A DNA stretch of 64,000 nt from Diplonema japonicum (GCA_964019335.1 OZ025660.1:372001-436000), one strand, 5' to 3'. Positions 1 through 11,190 are shown, counted from the stretch's first letter. Notes: generated by a model not told the origin, from the letters alone. Numbers and translations: made by a program.

Positions 1-89
1 AAAAAGAAAATTCTTTTTTTTTTTAATTGTCCTCATTCTTTCGTCGGCTGTTTCGTTCTTTTAACTGGCCCTTTATAGAAATCACACAT

Positions 90-123
<34 letters not shown>

Positions 124-798
124 GGTCTTTTCTTTCTTTTTTTTTTTCTTCTTTTGAGAATGGATACAATCCACAAGGCTGTAGAATGCCTCTTCCAGTA
201 TATAAGTAATAGGAATCGAAAAAAATGCTCGAACACCCTTTTAAGGGCAAAACAACGTTTCCTTTGTTTTTGCAAAAGCCCAAAGAGAGGGCGATGGTGA
301 GTGGGGGAGGGGGGAGAGAATTGTTAACGCAAAGGTGTGAGCACTTTACATAGCGCTTCTTCACCTTCACGGGGGGGGAATAAAAAAAAAGAAAAACAAA
401 ACAAGTTTTGCTTCTTCTGCTTTTCTCTAAAGTTTAAAAAAAAAGAATAATTAACTAAAACTGGTCCCACGGGAATAGGTATTTTCGAGTACATGCGCCC
501 GTAACTTTTTTTTTTTCTTATGTGCGAGTAAAGCGAAGATAAGGAAGGTGGAGAAAAAAAAAAAAAAGAGGGAAAAAAAAAAAAAGGAATTGATCATTTA
601 ACTGAAGTCAAATGCGATTTTGTTTGCACGTGTCGTGGGGTAGGGGAAGGGGGGGGGGAGGTAAAAACCCTGAAGAAATTTATAAAACCGGGTAAAACCC
701 CGCAATTTGCCATATGTCCCCCGTGTTATTATTACAAGTCAAAGACTCGCTCTGCCAAACACCTTCAAACTGAGAACTCAAGTTACATTTTTTTTTTC

Positions 799-911
<113 letters not shown>

Positions 912-1014
912 TTTTTTGAATTGCTTGACTTTCTTTTTTTTTTGATTGATAGTGAAAAAGGGTGTGAGTTGTGGTTACTTTTTTTTCCCCCCCCCATATA
1001 AATAATTTCACATT

Positions 1015-3786
1015 CTACATCGCACAGCGTGAGTTCCTCCTGACAGAGGGAAAAGCGGGAACCAAAATTTGCTGAAAGAAAAAAAATTCCATTTCCCCCC
1101 CCCACATGCATACCTCTATAAACTTTCTAACCCGCACCTCATTGGGAATGAAAGGGTTCGGATACTTCACCGTTGCAACTACACACAGAAGGAAGCAGAA
1201 CCCCTCATACCCCACACGGACTCTCTCAGAAGGAATGCTCGAGTTGACTCCCACAGGGAGCGCCTTATAGTATATAGTGGAAAGAATATGATGCGTCAGC
1301 CGAGCATCCACCACTTTCAAGGTATCAGTGAACAATTTTTTGAAAGACGAGAATGTGAGGTTCCGCCCGTCCGAGTTTGTCTGATAAACCTTTTCCAGCC
1401 CATGCCTGTACTCGTTCAAAAGAGCAGCAATGCTTGGCGACTGCATGATGTGCTTCACACTCCCGACATCGCAGCGCCAGCAAAGCACGTCGACCACATT
1501 TCTGACAAACAGTTCGAACAGCTCTCTAGGATCGCCCTCCACGTCTCCTGTTAATGATAATGAGAGGCAGAACCGCAAGAAGGATTCTACGGTCATGCAC
1601 TCTGCAGGGTCTTTGATCTTCAGCTTCAGGTCCCTTACAAAGCCCCTTACATCAACACGCCCCTCGCCTTCCACGTAGTAGTAATGGTACACCTGACGCA
1701 GGCCTCTGTAGCTCTCTGTCACCACGTCGTTGAGTGAGTCAGTGGTATCGACGGAGTCCTCGAGAGGGATGGCTAGTAAGGTCGCGACGTCGACCTCCTT
1801 CAATCTCCATGCGGCCATGTCGTCCAGTTCATCCCTGCTGTACGCCAGGGCAGGCGTCTCTGCAGTGTGCCTCCGCAGCGTCCACATCAGAAGCGTCTTC
1901 ATGAGTGTCGACGATGCTGTGTCCAGCTCCGCACGCACATCCATGAAGACTGCCACTGCCGCCTTCCATCCTTCAGGGGTCGTTGGTTTTTCCTCCATTG
2001 GCCGTTTTTGCGGCAGCACGTTCCTCTCATCACCGGGAAGCAGGATTGTGACCGTGTGCGCTCGCTGTTTCTGCGCCACGCCTGTGAGCACTTTATCATT
2101 CAGCCTTGGTGGGCATGCTGCCGCGCTCTTCCTTCTATCCTCAACGGGCAGCGTGGGGGTGCGTGGTGTATCGGGTAGTGCCGTGTACACAGGCGCACCC
2201 CGCACCCAGTACCCCCAGCAGTTGATGAGTCGCAGCATGACGTCGACTACCATATGCAAGCGTGCTGAGGGCGTGGCCACAAGCTTCGCAGCGGTGGTGT
2301 TCCCTGAGGTGAGGCCCATACGGTTCGCGCAGTTCACGACGGCCTCTGCCCTCGTCTGCAAGGATACCATCACAAGGAACTCTTTAAACTCGGAGTTCGG
2401 GATGATGAGCGGCGCAACGTGGTGCAGCATCGCGTACATCGACACGATCTCCGCATCTTCATTCCCCTCCTTCATAAACACGGTGCCGGGGTCCACAAGG
2501 GGGACACGGTCGCGAAGGTTAACAGAGCAGATGTTGAGCCATCTGCCAGCGATCCTTGGAAGCGTCTGGAGGCTTTCTTCCCATCCAAAGTCTAGAAAAG
2601 GACGGATGAAGCCCATGAGCTCATCACGGAGGCTCAGCTCATGGTGTCTGTGCTCCTGATACTGCATAAGGAGACAGTCGGAGATGAGGTCGTGAAGAGT
2701 GTTTTGAGCAGCTGTGAGATCGTTGATCTGCGTGTCATAGTACTCATCAATGGTGGCCACCTCTTGCTTGGTGTTGATGAGTTTGCCTTCGTACTCTGAA
2801 ACACTGTTGGAGAGGGCGGCAACCTGTGCTTCGAGATCTTCGATGATTTGCTTTTGCTTCTTAAGTTCCCTGTCGTGCAGAGAGGCCTCTTCCTCAATAC
2901 GCTTTTCTTGGCATACAAGTTTCGAGTTCATGACTTCTAATCTGTTGAGCGTTAGGTTCTTATCGGAAGCGACCTCTTTTTCCCATTTTAGTTTTTTCGC
3001 GTTCGCGGCTTTGGTTGTTCGGTGCTGTGAGACGACAGACCTCCAGGCTCGGAAGTGTAGCTTCTTGACATCCCCCGACCATTTTCTGACGATAGCCTTT
3101 GTTGTCCCTGGTGCTTTGTTCAGCTTCAGTTGTTTTCTGAACGACTCTTCGGAGTGCAGCGTCGCTGTGTCGTACTCGACACCCCCACCGGAATTGGAAA
3201 AAACAAATCCTTTTATGATACACCAAGCCGATTCAACAGCTTGTCTGATAGAAGGGTACGTCACGCAGGTTAGTGTGAATACGGTGTCAAGAAGCTTGCA
3301 AGACCCTTGGATGGAACAGGGGGCACTGTCTGTCGTTTGGTGTGCGATCTCCTCAATGGTTTTCCGGTGTTTTTTCATGGTTGTGAATTTATAGAGGTGT
3401 TCTCCTATAGCTCCGAACTTGGCGTCTAGGGAGCTGTCGTCGTCTGTGTCGGTGCTGATGATTTCTTTCAGGACTTCCATTAGTTCGTTGAAGCCTGCCT
3501 GTGCTATCTTCCCTGTGTCTCGGTGTTTATCGTCGTTGTGAAGAACTGGTACACCGCCGCGCCTGGCGAACCTCCTTCCACCTTGGTTATTGCTTACTTC
3601 AGGTAACGAAAGTGGGCTGCTCAAACTGCCTCCGGACCCAACTTCTTGAACGGTTACAGACGCCCTTGCCCCGCTTCTTAAATTCCCCGAGCTACCTCTT
3701 GGTGTTAGATTTGACGGTCGTGCTGCCCTTGGTGAACTTGGTGATGGGAGAATCCCAGTGAGTGGCAGCACGCCTTTGTCACCCAT
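1015..3786 (-). CDS. Large coiled-coil protein with helical C-terminal domain, one 3' mini-intron
   Basis: The open frame starts at an ATG directly preceded by a run of about 24 A. It reads through to 1015, but 1072-1113 looks like a 42-nt in-frame intron (GTATGC...TTTCAG). Removing it gives 909 aa and a smooth junction (KFIE/QILVPAF). The N-terminus is Ser/Pro/Arg-rich and low complexity. A strong coiled coil covers roughly residues 250-370. The C-terminal third is helical and ends in a motif with a KYPNPFIP core, which resembles the tail found after EF-hand-like repeats in protist flagellar or cytoskeletal proteins. No catalytic motif is visible. Function is unknown; a structural cytoskeletal or flagellar role is inference. 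Confidence 0.8.
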   Translation of the reverse strand: MGDKGVLPLTGILPSPSSPRAARPSNLTPRGSSGNLRSGARASVTVQEVGSGGSLSSPLSLPEVSNNQGGRRFARRGGVPVLHNDDKHRDTGKIAQAGFNELMEVLKEIISTDTDDDSSLDAKFGAIGEHLYKFTTMKKHRKTIEEIAHQTTDSAPCSIQGSCKLLDTVFTLTCVTYPSIRQAVESAWCIIKGFVFSNSGGGVEYDTATLHSEESFRKQLKLNKAPGTTKAIVRKWSGDVKKLHFRAWRSVVSQHRTTKAANAKKLKWEKEVASDKNLTLNRLEVMNSKLVCQEKRIEEEASLHDRELKKQKQIIEDLEAQVAALSNSVSEYEGKLINTKQEVATIDEYYDTQINDLTAAQNTLHDLISDCLLMQYQEHRHHELSLRDELMGFIRPFLDFGWEESLQTLPRIAGRWLNICSVNLRDRVPLVDPGTVFMKEGNEDAEIVSMYAMLHHVAPLIIPNSEFKEFLVMVSLQTRAEAVVNCANRMGLTSGNTTAAKLVATPSARLHMVVDVMLRLINCWGYWVRGAPVYTALPDTPRTPTLPVEDRRKSAAACPPRLNDKVLTGVAQKQRAHTVTILLPGDERNVLPQKRPMEEKPTTPEGWKAAVAVFMDVRAELDTASSTLMKTLLMWTLRRHTAETPALAYSRDELDDMAAWRLKEVDVATLLAIPLEDSVDTTDSLNDVVTESYRGLRQVYHYYYVEGEGRVDVRGFVRDLKLKIKDPAECMTVESFLRFCLSLSLTGDVEGDPRELFELFVRNVVDVLCWRCDVGSVKHIMQSPSIAALLNEYRHGLEKVYQTNSDGRNLTFSSFKKLFTDTLKVVDARLTHHILSTIYYKALPVGVNSSIPSERVRVGYEGFCFLLCVVATVKYPNPFIPNEVRVRKFIEVCMWGGEMEFFFFQQILVPAFPSVRRNSRCAM
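1072..1113 (-). other. Mini-intron, 42 nt, in-frame
   Basis: On the coding strand the segment begins GTATGC, contains a G run and a T run, and ends CTTTCAG. Its length is a multiple of three, so retention would insert 14 low-complexity residues and not a stop. The boundaries match the other mini-introns in this window. Confidence 0.7.
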
Positions 3787-3983
3787 TTTTTTTTTTTTTT
3801 TTTTTTTGATCTATCTGTTTGGGGAATACAAGGGGGAAGATTTTTTATGTTGAAAAACGAGAATATTTTTTTTTGTTTTGTTTTTTTTGTCCTCTCAATT
3901 TAAACACACAATGTCAGATTGTTCTGGTTATGTAGGGAAAAAAAATAAAATTGTGTCGAGGAAAAAAAAAAAAAAAAAAAAAG

Positions 3984-4030
3984 AGATGAGATAAAGGAGG
4001 TTCCTGTTTTGGAACGTCCCCCTTGTCTCT
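3984..4030 (+). repeat. Dispersed ~45-nt motif, copy 1
   Basis: This stretch reads GATAAAGGAGGTTCC, then GGAACGTCCCCCTTGT. It matches copies at 11144, 44775 and 57561, and its left half matches the left ends of the SINE-like elements at 12415 and 46960. It lies immediately 3' of the ORF ending at 4033. Confidence 0.5.
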
Positions 4031-4032
4031 AC

Positions 4033-5139
4033 TTATCTACCCCTTTCTCCCTTCTGGGGCCTCGGCCTTTCTTTCTTTTTTGGCTGTGTTGTTCTTCTTT
4101 GCCACTTTCTGCCCAGTTTCTTAAGGTCTGTCTTGGTTTTCTCTGATGCAAAAACTGGCCTTCTGTTCCATCCCAGACTCTTCTTCGCACCTATGGTTCT
4201 AAGCGCGTGGTTCTTCTGGCTCTCCGCTGGGAAGATCCGCTTGCCTCTGATCTTCTTCTGTATGCGTGCTGTGTCCCACCCTTCTTGGATTCTTTCCAGG
4301 AGGCCGTGGAAACTCCGCGCTTTCTTCTGTATCATGTCTAGATCACCCTTCTTCCCCGTGATCGGCTCGACGCCCAGCGTGTTCTCGAAGTCTAGTACGA
4401 GTTCCATTGTGGTGACTGTCGTCTTCCTCGGTCCATCGTACCACTTCAGCTTTCTGAGCCACTTGACGATGTCTTCTCCGTGTTTCATCATCAGGCTCCC
4501 AGGAACTGGCGCTTCGTGTACGTGCGCCCAGCATACTCTTCCGGGTCTGCGGGGCCCGTCCTCTTCTCCTCCTCCTGCTTTCGCACTGCCTTCGGCGGCG
4601 GCTTCCCTGCCTCCCACACCTCCGCCGTTCCTCCCTGCCATTTTATCTCCCCGAAACTTGGGGGTGCCTCCCTGCAACACAGCCACTGTGCCCCTCTGCT
4701 TCGGGATGGTGCGGATGACCACCGCTTTCCACCCTGCTTCTTTGACAATGCCAGCCAGTGCTGCCTTGTGGACATCCACAAGGCCCCCCTTTCCCTCCTC
4801 TCGATCTTCCAGGGACCGTCCTCGTTCCCTAGCGCGGTCCCCTCCTGCTCCGGTGCCATCCAGATTAGGAAATCCATGATAGATTCCCCCTTCTTGCCTT
4901 CCCTCTCCATGTGTGGCCCTACGTGCACCCGCCAGGCCCGCCTTGCCGAGAAAAGCCATCACACTCTTTCTCGGGTCTTCCTTCGCCGCTTTCCATACCT
5001 CGTCTCCTGCCGCCCACTCAGCCATGATGGCCCTGCAGGCGACCTCCTCCTTTGCGCCCCCCTTCACCGGCGCCTTCTTCCTTTCCCCTCCTTTCCCGCT
5101 GGCCGCCTCCCTTGGCGCCACCAGCCGCTGGACCGTCAC
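4033..5139 (-). CDS. Repeat-associated ORF sharing a C-terminal domain with 50462-51037
   Basis: An open frame of about 368 codons, rich in Gly, Ala, Lys and Arg. No convincing ATG: the frame opens at a GTG, so the 5' end may be missing or spliced (a TTTCCCAG acceptor lies just upstream). The last 150 residues align by eye with the ORF at 50462-51037: VKWLxKLxW, then ELVxDFExTxGV, then ALRxIGAxKxLxxxxxRPxFAS. Two diverged copies, one beside a truncated family fragment at 60228-60375, suggest a domain carried by a mobile element, perhaps the tail of a retroelement ORF. That is inference; no reverse transcriptase or endonuclease motif is visible here. Confidence 0.4.
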   Translation of the reverse strand: MTVQRLVAPREAASGKGGERKKAPVKGGAKEEVACRAIMAEWAAGDEVWKAAKEDPRKSVMAFLGKAGLAGARRATHGEGRQEGGIYHGFPNLDGTGAGGDRARERGRSLEDREEGKGGLVDVHKAALAGIVKEAGWKAVVIRTIPKQRGTVAVLQGGTPKFRGDKMAGRNGGGVGGREAAAEGSAKAGGGEEDGPRRPGRVCWAHVHEAPVPGSLMMKHGEDIVKWLRKLKWYDGPRKTTVTTMELVLDFENTLGVEPITGKKGDLDMIQKKARSFHGLLERIQEGWDTARIQKKIRGKRIFPAESQKNHALRTIGAKKSLGWNRRPVFASEKTKTDLKKLGRKWQRRTTQPKKKERPRPQKGERGR

Positions 5140-5862
5140 CGACCCTAGTTCCGCCCCCTGGGAAAGAAAAAAAGAGGGGGAAGAAAAAAAAAAGAAAAAG
5201 AAAAGAAAAGTGGTCGGGTTATACAGAAACAGAAAGGAATGGAAGGGGGAGAGGGGGGACGAGATAAAGGGAAGGGTATTTCTTTTTTCTCTTTTTTTTT
5301 TCTTTTCAATTTCTTTTTTTTTAAAAAAAAAAAAAAAGAAAATAAAGTGACCACAAGCCTGTTCTGAAGCCTGGCTGTCTCTTTTAGTTGAAAGGACTTA
5401 TTCTTACAAATGCAAAAAGAAAAAAAAGATGTTTTTGAAGGGAACCTGCAGTATGTGACAGGATCGCCTAAAAAAGAAATTCTTTTGTTCCGTACTAGCA
5501 GCCGAACAGTGACAAATATATAATCGCTGGTGACTTTTGCAGACCAGAAAAAAAAAATAGTGTAACAAAAAAGGATTTAGGGGGGGGGGGGGCCCTCGGA
5601 GGAAAATTTATTATTTTTTTTACTTCTTTTTTTATTTCGCGTTTAACATTTCCTGGGAGGGAGAGGAAAGAGAAAGGGGGGAAAAAAAAAAGTTGATTTG
5701 ATCGATTTCTTCCCGATGTTTACCAATCGCACTTTCTTTCCCCCCCCCCTTTTTTTTTCCACTCTGACTAAAAAACTGTTTGGGTGTAGGAAAAGGGAAG
5801 GAAAAAAAAAAGGGAGGGGAAACCCAACCCAAATTATCGCAAATGTGTTTTTGGATGTTGAA

Positions 5863-5900
<38 letters not shown>

Positions 5901-5952
5901 AGTAAAACGGGAATAGCGAAGTATTAGAAGGGGAAAGGGGGAAAGGTGAGCC

Positions 5953-5983
<31 letters not shown>

Positions 5984-6285
5984 AAACTAAACTGTAAAAA
6001 TAAAAAAAAAATATAGAGGGGGGAAAAAGGCGGGAGACAATGAGGAGTCCCCCGCTTTTTCCTGTTTTTTTTTTCTCTTTTTTTTTATACATTTTCTTTT
6101 TTCTTTTTTAATTTTTTCCATTTTCATTTTTTTAATATATTTTCCTTTCTTTTTTTTTTTTTTTATATATATTTCTTTGAAAGATATCAAAACCGGATCC
6201 AGCCCTTTTTCGCAAAAGGGGGGAAAACATGAAAGGGGAAAAAAAAAAAAAAACTTTTTTAAAAAAAATGAGTTACAAATCTGGT
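5140..6285. other. Intergenic, homopolymer-rich, no gene seen
   Basis: About 1.1 kb of A, T and G homopolymers with an (AAC)n tract near 5953-5983. All ORFs here are short and low complexity (poly-Phe, poly-Lys). I see no RNA gene. Confidence 0.6.
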
Positions 6286-6624
6286 TTACATTCCATATGG
6301 CTGGTGCTGGTGATAGTACCCATATCCTCCATGTTCCTGCGGGTATTGATAATAGTCAGTTTGCGGCTGGTAGTGAATTCTTAAACATGACACAACTCTA
6401 GCAAATTCTTGCCCCGCATTCGTTTCCACTACTACTGAAGATCCAGGGGGCAACTCCTGAGGGAAATTGAGCTCCAGGCTCTTCCCAGACGGTAGAGTTG
6501 CCACAACTGCAAACTCCTCCACTGCAGAGTAAGATGTATGATCGCTGCTATCGCTGCTTTGAGTGCTCCCATCGCAGTTCTCTTGGTGCAACATCCCACC
6601 GTCTGGTCCTGTTTGGCACTCCAT
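6286..6624 (-). CDS. Small PSP1-like protein
   Basis: 112 codons from an ATG preceded by an A-rich leader. The centre (about residues 35-85) carries a PSP1-type signature: a hydrophobic strand, then a GSSVVVETNAG segment followed by a Phe-Ala-Arg-Val-Val segment. It resembles the conserved core of PSP1 C-terminal domains, where the usual form is a G-D-x-V-I-V-E-T-x-x-G-x-D-x-G-x-V string. The tail is Tyr/His/Gln/Gly-rich (YYQY, GYGYYHQHQPYGM). PSP1-domain proteins are abundant in kinetoplastids, and several bind nucleic acid or polymerases; a role here is not shown. Weak domain match, but the composition differs clearly from the surrounding homopolymer DNA. Confidence 0.55.
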   Translation of the reverse strand: MECQTGPDGGMLHQENCDGSTQSSDSSDHTSYSAVEEFAVVATLPSGKSLELNFPQELPPGSSVVVETNAGQEFARVVSCLRIHYQPQTDYYQYPQEHGGYGYYHQHQPYGM

Positions 6625-8375
6625 TTTCTTTTTTTTTTTTTGTTGTGTTGTGCTCCCTTTTATTTTTTTTATTTTTATTTTTTTTCTTGCTATTTGTGTG
6701 ATCATAAAGGATTTTTTTTTTCTCAACAAAAAAAAATAATAATAATAAATAAATATTTGGGTAAATAAATAAATAAATAAAAAAAAAAGAAAAATAGAGG
6801 TGGGGCAAAAAAAAAAAAAAAAAAAAAAAACTGTAAATTGAAAAAAAAGGAGGAAAAAAATTTTTTTTCCGTCCGAGGATTTCAACGGAGGAAATAAAAA
6901 AAAAAATAAATAAAAAAAAATCTTCCCCAATCATGAAGTAGAGCTTATTGCGGCTGCAACGCAACATGGACCCAGGGCATTTGGATTAGGGCAAGAAGCA
7001 TAGTATATCGTCTGTGAGGTCTCTATTCGGGATGGGTTGGCAAGCTGGAAGTCGCCTGAAAACGTGTGAGACTGTCTTTTCACTTTACAGCAAGAATCAT
7101 AAAAAAATAAATAAAAAAAAATCAAGAGGATGGGTACGCGGATCAAAATGCTTTCTTTCATTTCTTTTCATCATTCCCACTTCTGTTTAAAAAAAAAAAA
7201 ATATCAGTGTCCCAGGTGGGGGAAGGGGGTATATATTGGGTTGAAGTAGGACATCTGTGGCCAATTCTATTTTATGTTTTGGGAAATAATAAGAGAAAAT
7301 AAAAAAAAAGAGGGATGTAAAAAGAGAAAAAAGGTGTAAATATCTTTGAAGGGTGGGGGTGGGGAAAAGAGAGAATGTGTGTGGAAACAAAAAAAAGGGA
7401 GGGGGGGAATAGAAATAATAATAAAAAGCAGTTGTTTTTACACAGTTCTTTTTTTTTTTTTGGAAACAAAATAGAAAGGGAAAAGATGAAGGAAACCACT
7501 GTCCCAGTGGCACCTGCTCTTTCTTTTTTTTCTTTTTTTTTCTTCTTCTCGTTCTCTTTTCTTCTTTCTTTCTCTCTTCAAGCAGTTTTTTTTTTTTTTC
7601 AATCATTTTTATTTGTTTATTTTCAAAGTGGGAAAAAAATGCGATATGCAACTCTGCCTACCTTCCAAGGCACTGTCCCCATTTCAAAAAAGAAGAAAAA
7701 AAAAAAGAGAATGCACATCGAGGCAGAACGAATATATATAAAAAAAAAAAAAAAAAAAAAAAACACCCACACCAGCATTTCTTTCCTTTTTTATTTCCCG
7801 CCTTTTTTTTTCTTCCCCAACACAGAATCGGTAAGCAAATCATAAAAAAAAGGAAGAGTTCAAATAAATAAAATACACCCAGTGGAGGGGAGCGGGAGCA
7901 GAGGGGAGAGAACGGTGAAAGAAGAGGCACACCACCTATTAGCCCTCAACGAAGAAAGAAGAAACTGTTTACCTGATAGAGCAAAAAAGGCTCTTTCTTT
8001 CCTTTCGTTCCTTAATGTTTATCTCTGGGGAAGAGGGGGAAATAACCACTCCTTTTAGTCTTTTTCATTACTTGTAAAAGCAAGAACAGAGGGAGAGAAA
8101 GAGAGAGAAAAGAGAGGAGAGGGAAGAGATAAGAAGAAGAAAGGGGGAATGTACACAAAGCTTTATTCTTTTGTCTTGATTCTTTTTCTTCAAAAAAAAA
8201 ACTTTTTTTCCTTCTTTCTTACTATGTACCAAACAAAATAATCAAAAAAAAAATAGATGCTGGAATTGGAATGCTGTATTGTTTGTTTTTCATTTGCATT
8301 TTCTCTCTTTTTTTTTTTTTTGCTTTCTAAAAGAAGCTGTTGCCCCCCCCTCCTTCCCCTCTTTTTATCCCAAAA
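6625..8375. other. Intergenic, A/T homopolymers, no gene seen
   Basis: About 1.75 kb of A/T-rich sequence with many poly-A and poly-T tracts. All ORFs are poly-Phe or poly-Lys shadows. Nothing supports a coding or RNA gene. Confidence 0.6.
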
Positions 8376-9907
8376 TCACAAAAGCATATTACCGCTTGTG
8401 ACGCTTAAAGGGAAGCGGACCACAAGTTCAGCGATGGCAGGACTGTTACACAACTGTTTTTTTTTTTTCTTTTTTTTTCTTCTTTTTTTTCCCCTCCTTC
8501 CCCTCGCCATACCGAAGAAGGCGACGAAACCACCTCAGGGAACTGCTGTGCTAGCTTCTCCACATTCTTGTTCCCACCCGGCTGGGGGAACTGCGCAGCA
8601 AGGTCTAGCACACTACTATTCGCTGCTTCCAGAAGCATGGGCGACCTCGGTATGGTCAAGGACTGCGTACGCCCAAAGTCAAGCATACCATTGTCCGGCA
8701 GCTGCAGAACAGGGCTCTCAGGAGTAATGGCCTGTGAAGAGCTAGCAGGCACACTATACGTGGTAGTGGGCGTCCCGCCCATCAGGGAAGGGTCGCTCAT
8801 CATCTTTGCCTGCTGGCCGTTGACCCTCCTCCACAGCGGGCGGTGCGCGATCATAGTGCTCAACGGGGTTAGCGCCGTCGACGGGTTGAACGCCTTCAAC
8901 GCACTACTGAAGGACATGAGGTGCGCCTTTATCATCCTCCAGCACGTGCACCCCGCAGCAAGGTTGATGTTATTGTTCTCAAAAGCGAAGATTGAAACCT
9001 GATCATCGGGGTGCACCTTCGGGACCGACGTGCCCTTGGGGTTGATGGACACGGACTTCATGTCGATGTCCTTCCCGAACTCGGTTAGGAAGCCGATCAG
9101 CGCGTTGCCAGGGTCGCAGTCGCCTGTCCTCCTGCAGGAAAAGATCGCCATGGCAAGCAGCGCTTCATGTGAAAGAGCGCCTTCAGACTCCCCAACAAGC
9201 GTCGCGCACGCATGGTACAGTATATGCCTCAGCAGGATTGCCAAGGTGCGGGAGTGCGGGACCTCGTTCAACGCGCGGGTCAACAACTGCCGGCGGGACT
9301 TGAAAGGGTCGCGGCCTTCATACAATGTACACTTCAAGACGATACCATTGGAGCTGACTATCTGAAAACGGCCCTCCTTTTGACCCTCCTCGTAGTTAAT
9401 CTGCATAGCATGCCCCTGAATGGGGAGGTTTTCAATATCCTTCTTTAAAAGCTTCTTACAGTTGCTGATGACCAACGATAAAGGAGCGCTTGGCTCGGAT
9501 GTCCCTGTGGCGTAGGTGCCATCTACAGCGAGTTTTGAGGAAGGCCAGACTTGAATTGCGGCGTAAGCTGCGTTGAGGATAAGAGCGTCGCGCTGGTCCC
9601 TTTCTTGCTGGTCGAGGGACACGAGTTGTGTGAAGGCCAGTACTTCTGTGTTTAAATTTGTCGGGTAGGGTGCACCGCTTGGGAACCAAGGTGTTTTCCT
9701 ACTGGTGTCAGAACCCAAGCCAGGCCCGCCCATGCCTGCCATCAGTTGTGCTTCCATCATGGAGGCCTGTCCCGTGGCCATTTGCAACAGGACCAATTGA
9801 TTCTTCAACGCTTCAATCTCCTGTTCGGGATTCGCCACCATCTTCCCTCCTATCATGACTGGTCTCTGCGATGGTGGTGCACTGAAAACCCGGCGAGAAC
9901 GCACCAT
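8376..9907 (-). CDS. Catalytically degenerate Trf4/TUTase-like nucleotidyltransferase
   Basis: Starts at 9907 after an A-rich leader. A 59-nt intron (8454-8512, GTATGG...AACAG) joins exon 8513-9907 to exon 8376-8453, giving 490 aa. The fold resembles non-canonical poly(A)/uridylyl polymerases. A degenerate G-S motif (DGTYATGTSEPS) is followed by a palm strand (IVLKCTL). Next come a central helical domain (LLRHILYHA) and a PAP-associated module (GNALIGFLTEFGKDIDM, later NNINLAAGCTCWRM). The Asp pair expected after the G-S motif is replaced by APLS, and the third Asp is absent, so it should be inactive. It may act as a regulatory or structural subunit in RNA tailing. The C-terminus before the intron is Ser/Pro-rich. 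Assignment is by motif reading only. Confidence 0.6.
8454..8512 (-). other. Mini-intron, 59 nt
   Basis: Coding-strand sequence starts GTATGGCG, is mostly A with G interruptions, and ends AAACAG. Splicing changes frame and extends the protein by 25 residues to a stop at 8376. Without splicing the frame runs through Lys/Glu-rich low-complexity sequence. Confidence 0.65.
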
Positions 9908-11143
9908 TTTATGGTTTTTTTTTTTTTTTTTTTTTTTTTTTGGAGTTGCTTTTTTTTTTTTTTTTTTTCACAAAGTAAAAACTGGACAATAAGAAGTACT
10001 GGGAACCAAAAAAAATACAGTCAAAAGGGCATTACTGAGCGGGGAGGGGAGGGATGAAATCCAAAAAAAAAAAAAAAAAAAAAAAAAAATCCACTTGAAT
10101 TTCTCGCCCAATGTATATACCCCCTTTTTTTGGGGAAATGACTTGGTTGCTGAGCCCACCGGCCACCCCATTGCGACAATATAAATATACCAGAGAGAAA
10201 ATTAGAAAAAGTGCCTGCACATTACTACAATTTCCCGCCGCCAAACAGTCACCATTAAACAAGAATAAATTCACTATGATGGGAGAGGGGGGGAATATAG
10301 CTAGTATAACTTGGTCCTAAGTAAAAATAGTCAAAAGAAGAAAAGAAAAAAAGAAGAAAAAAAAAAGTCAACCATGGCGATATAAAAAGAAAAAACTACA
10401 GCCACAATAACTTTCTTTTATAAACGATTTAAAAGAAAAAAAAAAGGAGGATGACTTCTCCTCTACCTCCTTCCCTCCCTTCACAAATAATTAACATTAT
10501 TTTTTTTTGTTTTTGTTTTTTCTTTTTAAAATCTTTTTTTTATTTTTGAAAAAAAAAAAGAAATTCTCTATTTTAATTAATTTTTTTAATGTGTTTGCTG
10601 AGAACCAGGTCCTGCATTGCAGAACTTTCTCCTTTTTTTTCTTTTTTTTTTCAATTTCTGATAACACTCTAAGCCAGCTCCATCCTCCAACCGACCAACG
10701 GACAGTAGAAAAAAAAGGAAAAAAGAAAAAAATACCCCCCCCTTCTTTGTATTGTGCTGTAGGGGAGGGAGAGAACTGGAGATCCCGAAAAGACAGAAGG
10801 CCTCTCTTGTCTTTCTTCCCTCCCCGTTGCATTTTTTTTTTTTGCCTGGTTAAAAGTGCCATCTGTTTCTCTAAATGGGGGAAATAAAAAAAAAAGGAAA
10901 AGGAAGAAGAGAAAAAAAAAAAGGAAAGAAAAGTTTGGAAAGAAAAAAAAAACGTAGGGAAAAAAAAGAGAAGACCACTAAGGTTCCCCTCCTTTCTTTT
11001 TTTTTTTTCTTCTTTTTTTTTTATTGTTTCCCTCTGTTATGAGAGATAACCAAGGGAGCACGAATAATGATGGAATCAAAGAGGCTGAATTGCCTAAACA
11101 AGCCTTCCCTGTGGGGAGGGGGGAAGGAAAAAAAAGGAAATGC

Positions 11144-11190
11144 ACGAGGTAATGGAAGTCTTTGTGTAAAACGTCCCTTGTTTCTCATTC
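11144..11190 (+). repeat. Dispersed ~45-nt motif, copy 2
   Basis: It reads GAGGTAATGGAAGTCTTTG, then AAACGTCCCTTGTTTCTCAT. This matches the 44775 copy closely (GGAAGTCTTTGTG, then CGCCCCCTTGTTCTCAT). Confidence 0.5.

Noticed and set aside
3984-4030. Motif resemblance to the 3' end of bacterial 16S rRNA (CCTCCTTT on the reverse strand)
   Set aside because: Only eight bases match, and the surrounding sequence shows no rRNA similarity.
5953-5983. (AAC)n and other short tracts considered as CRISPR or telomere arrays
   Set aside because: Simple microsatellites without spacers or telomeric repeat sequence.
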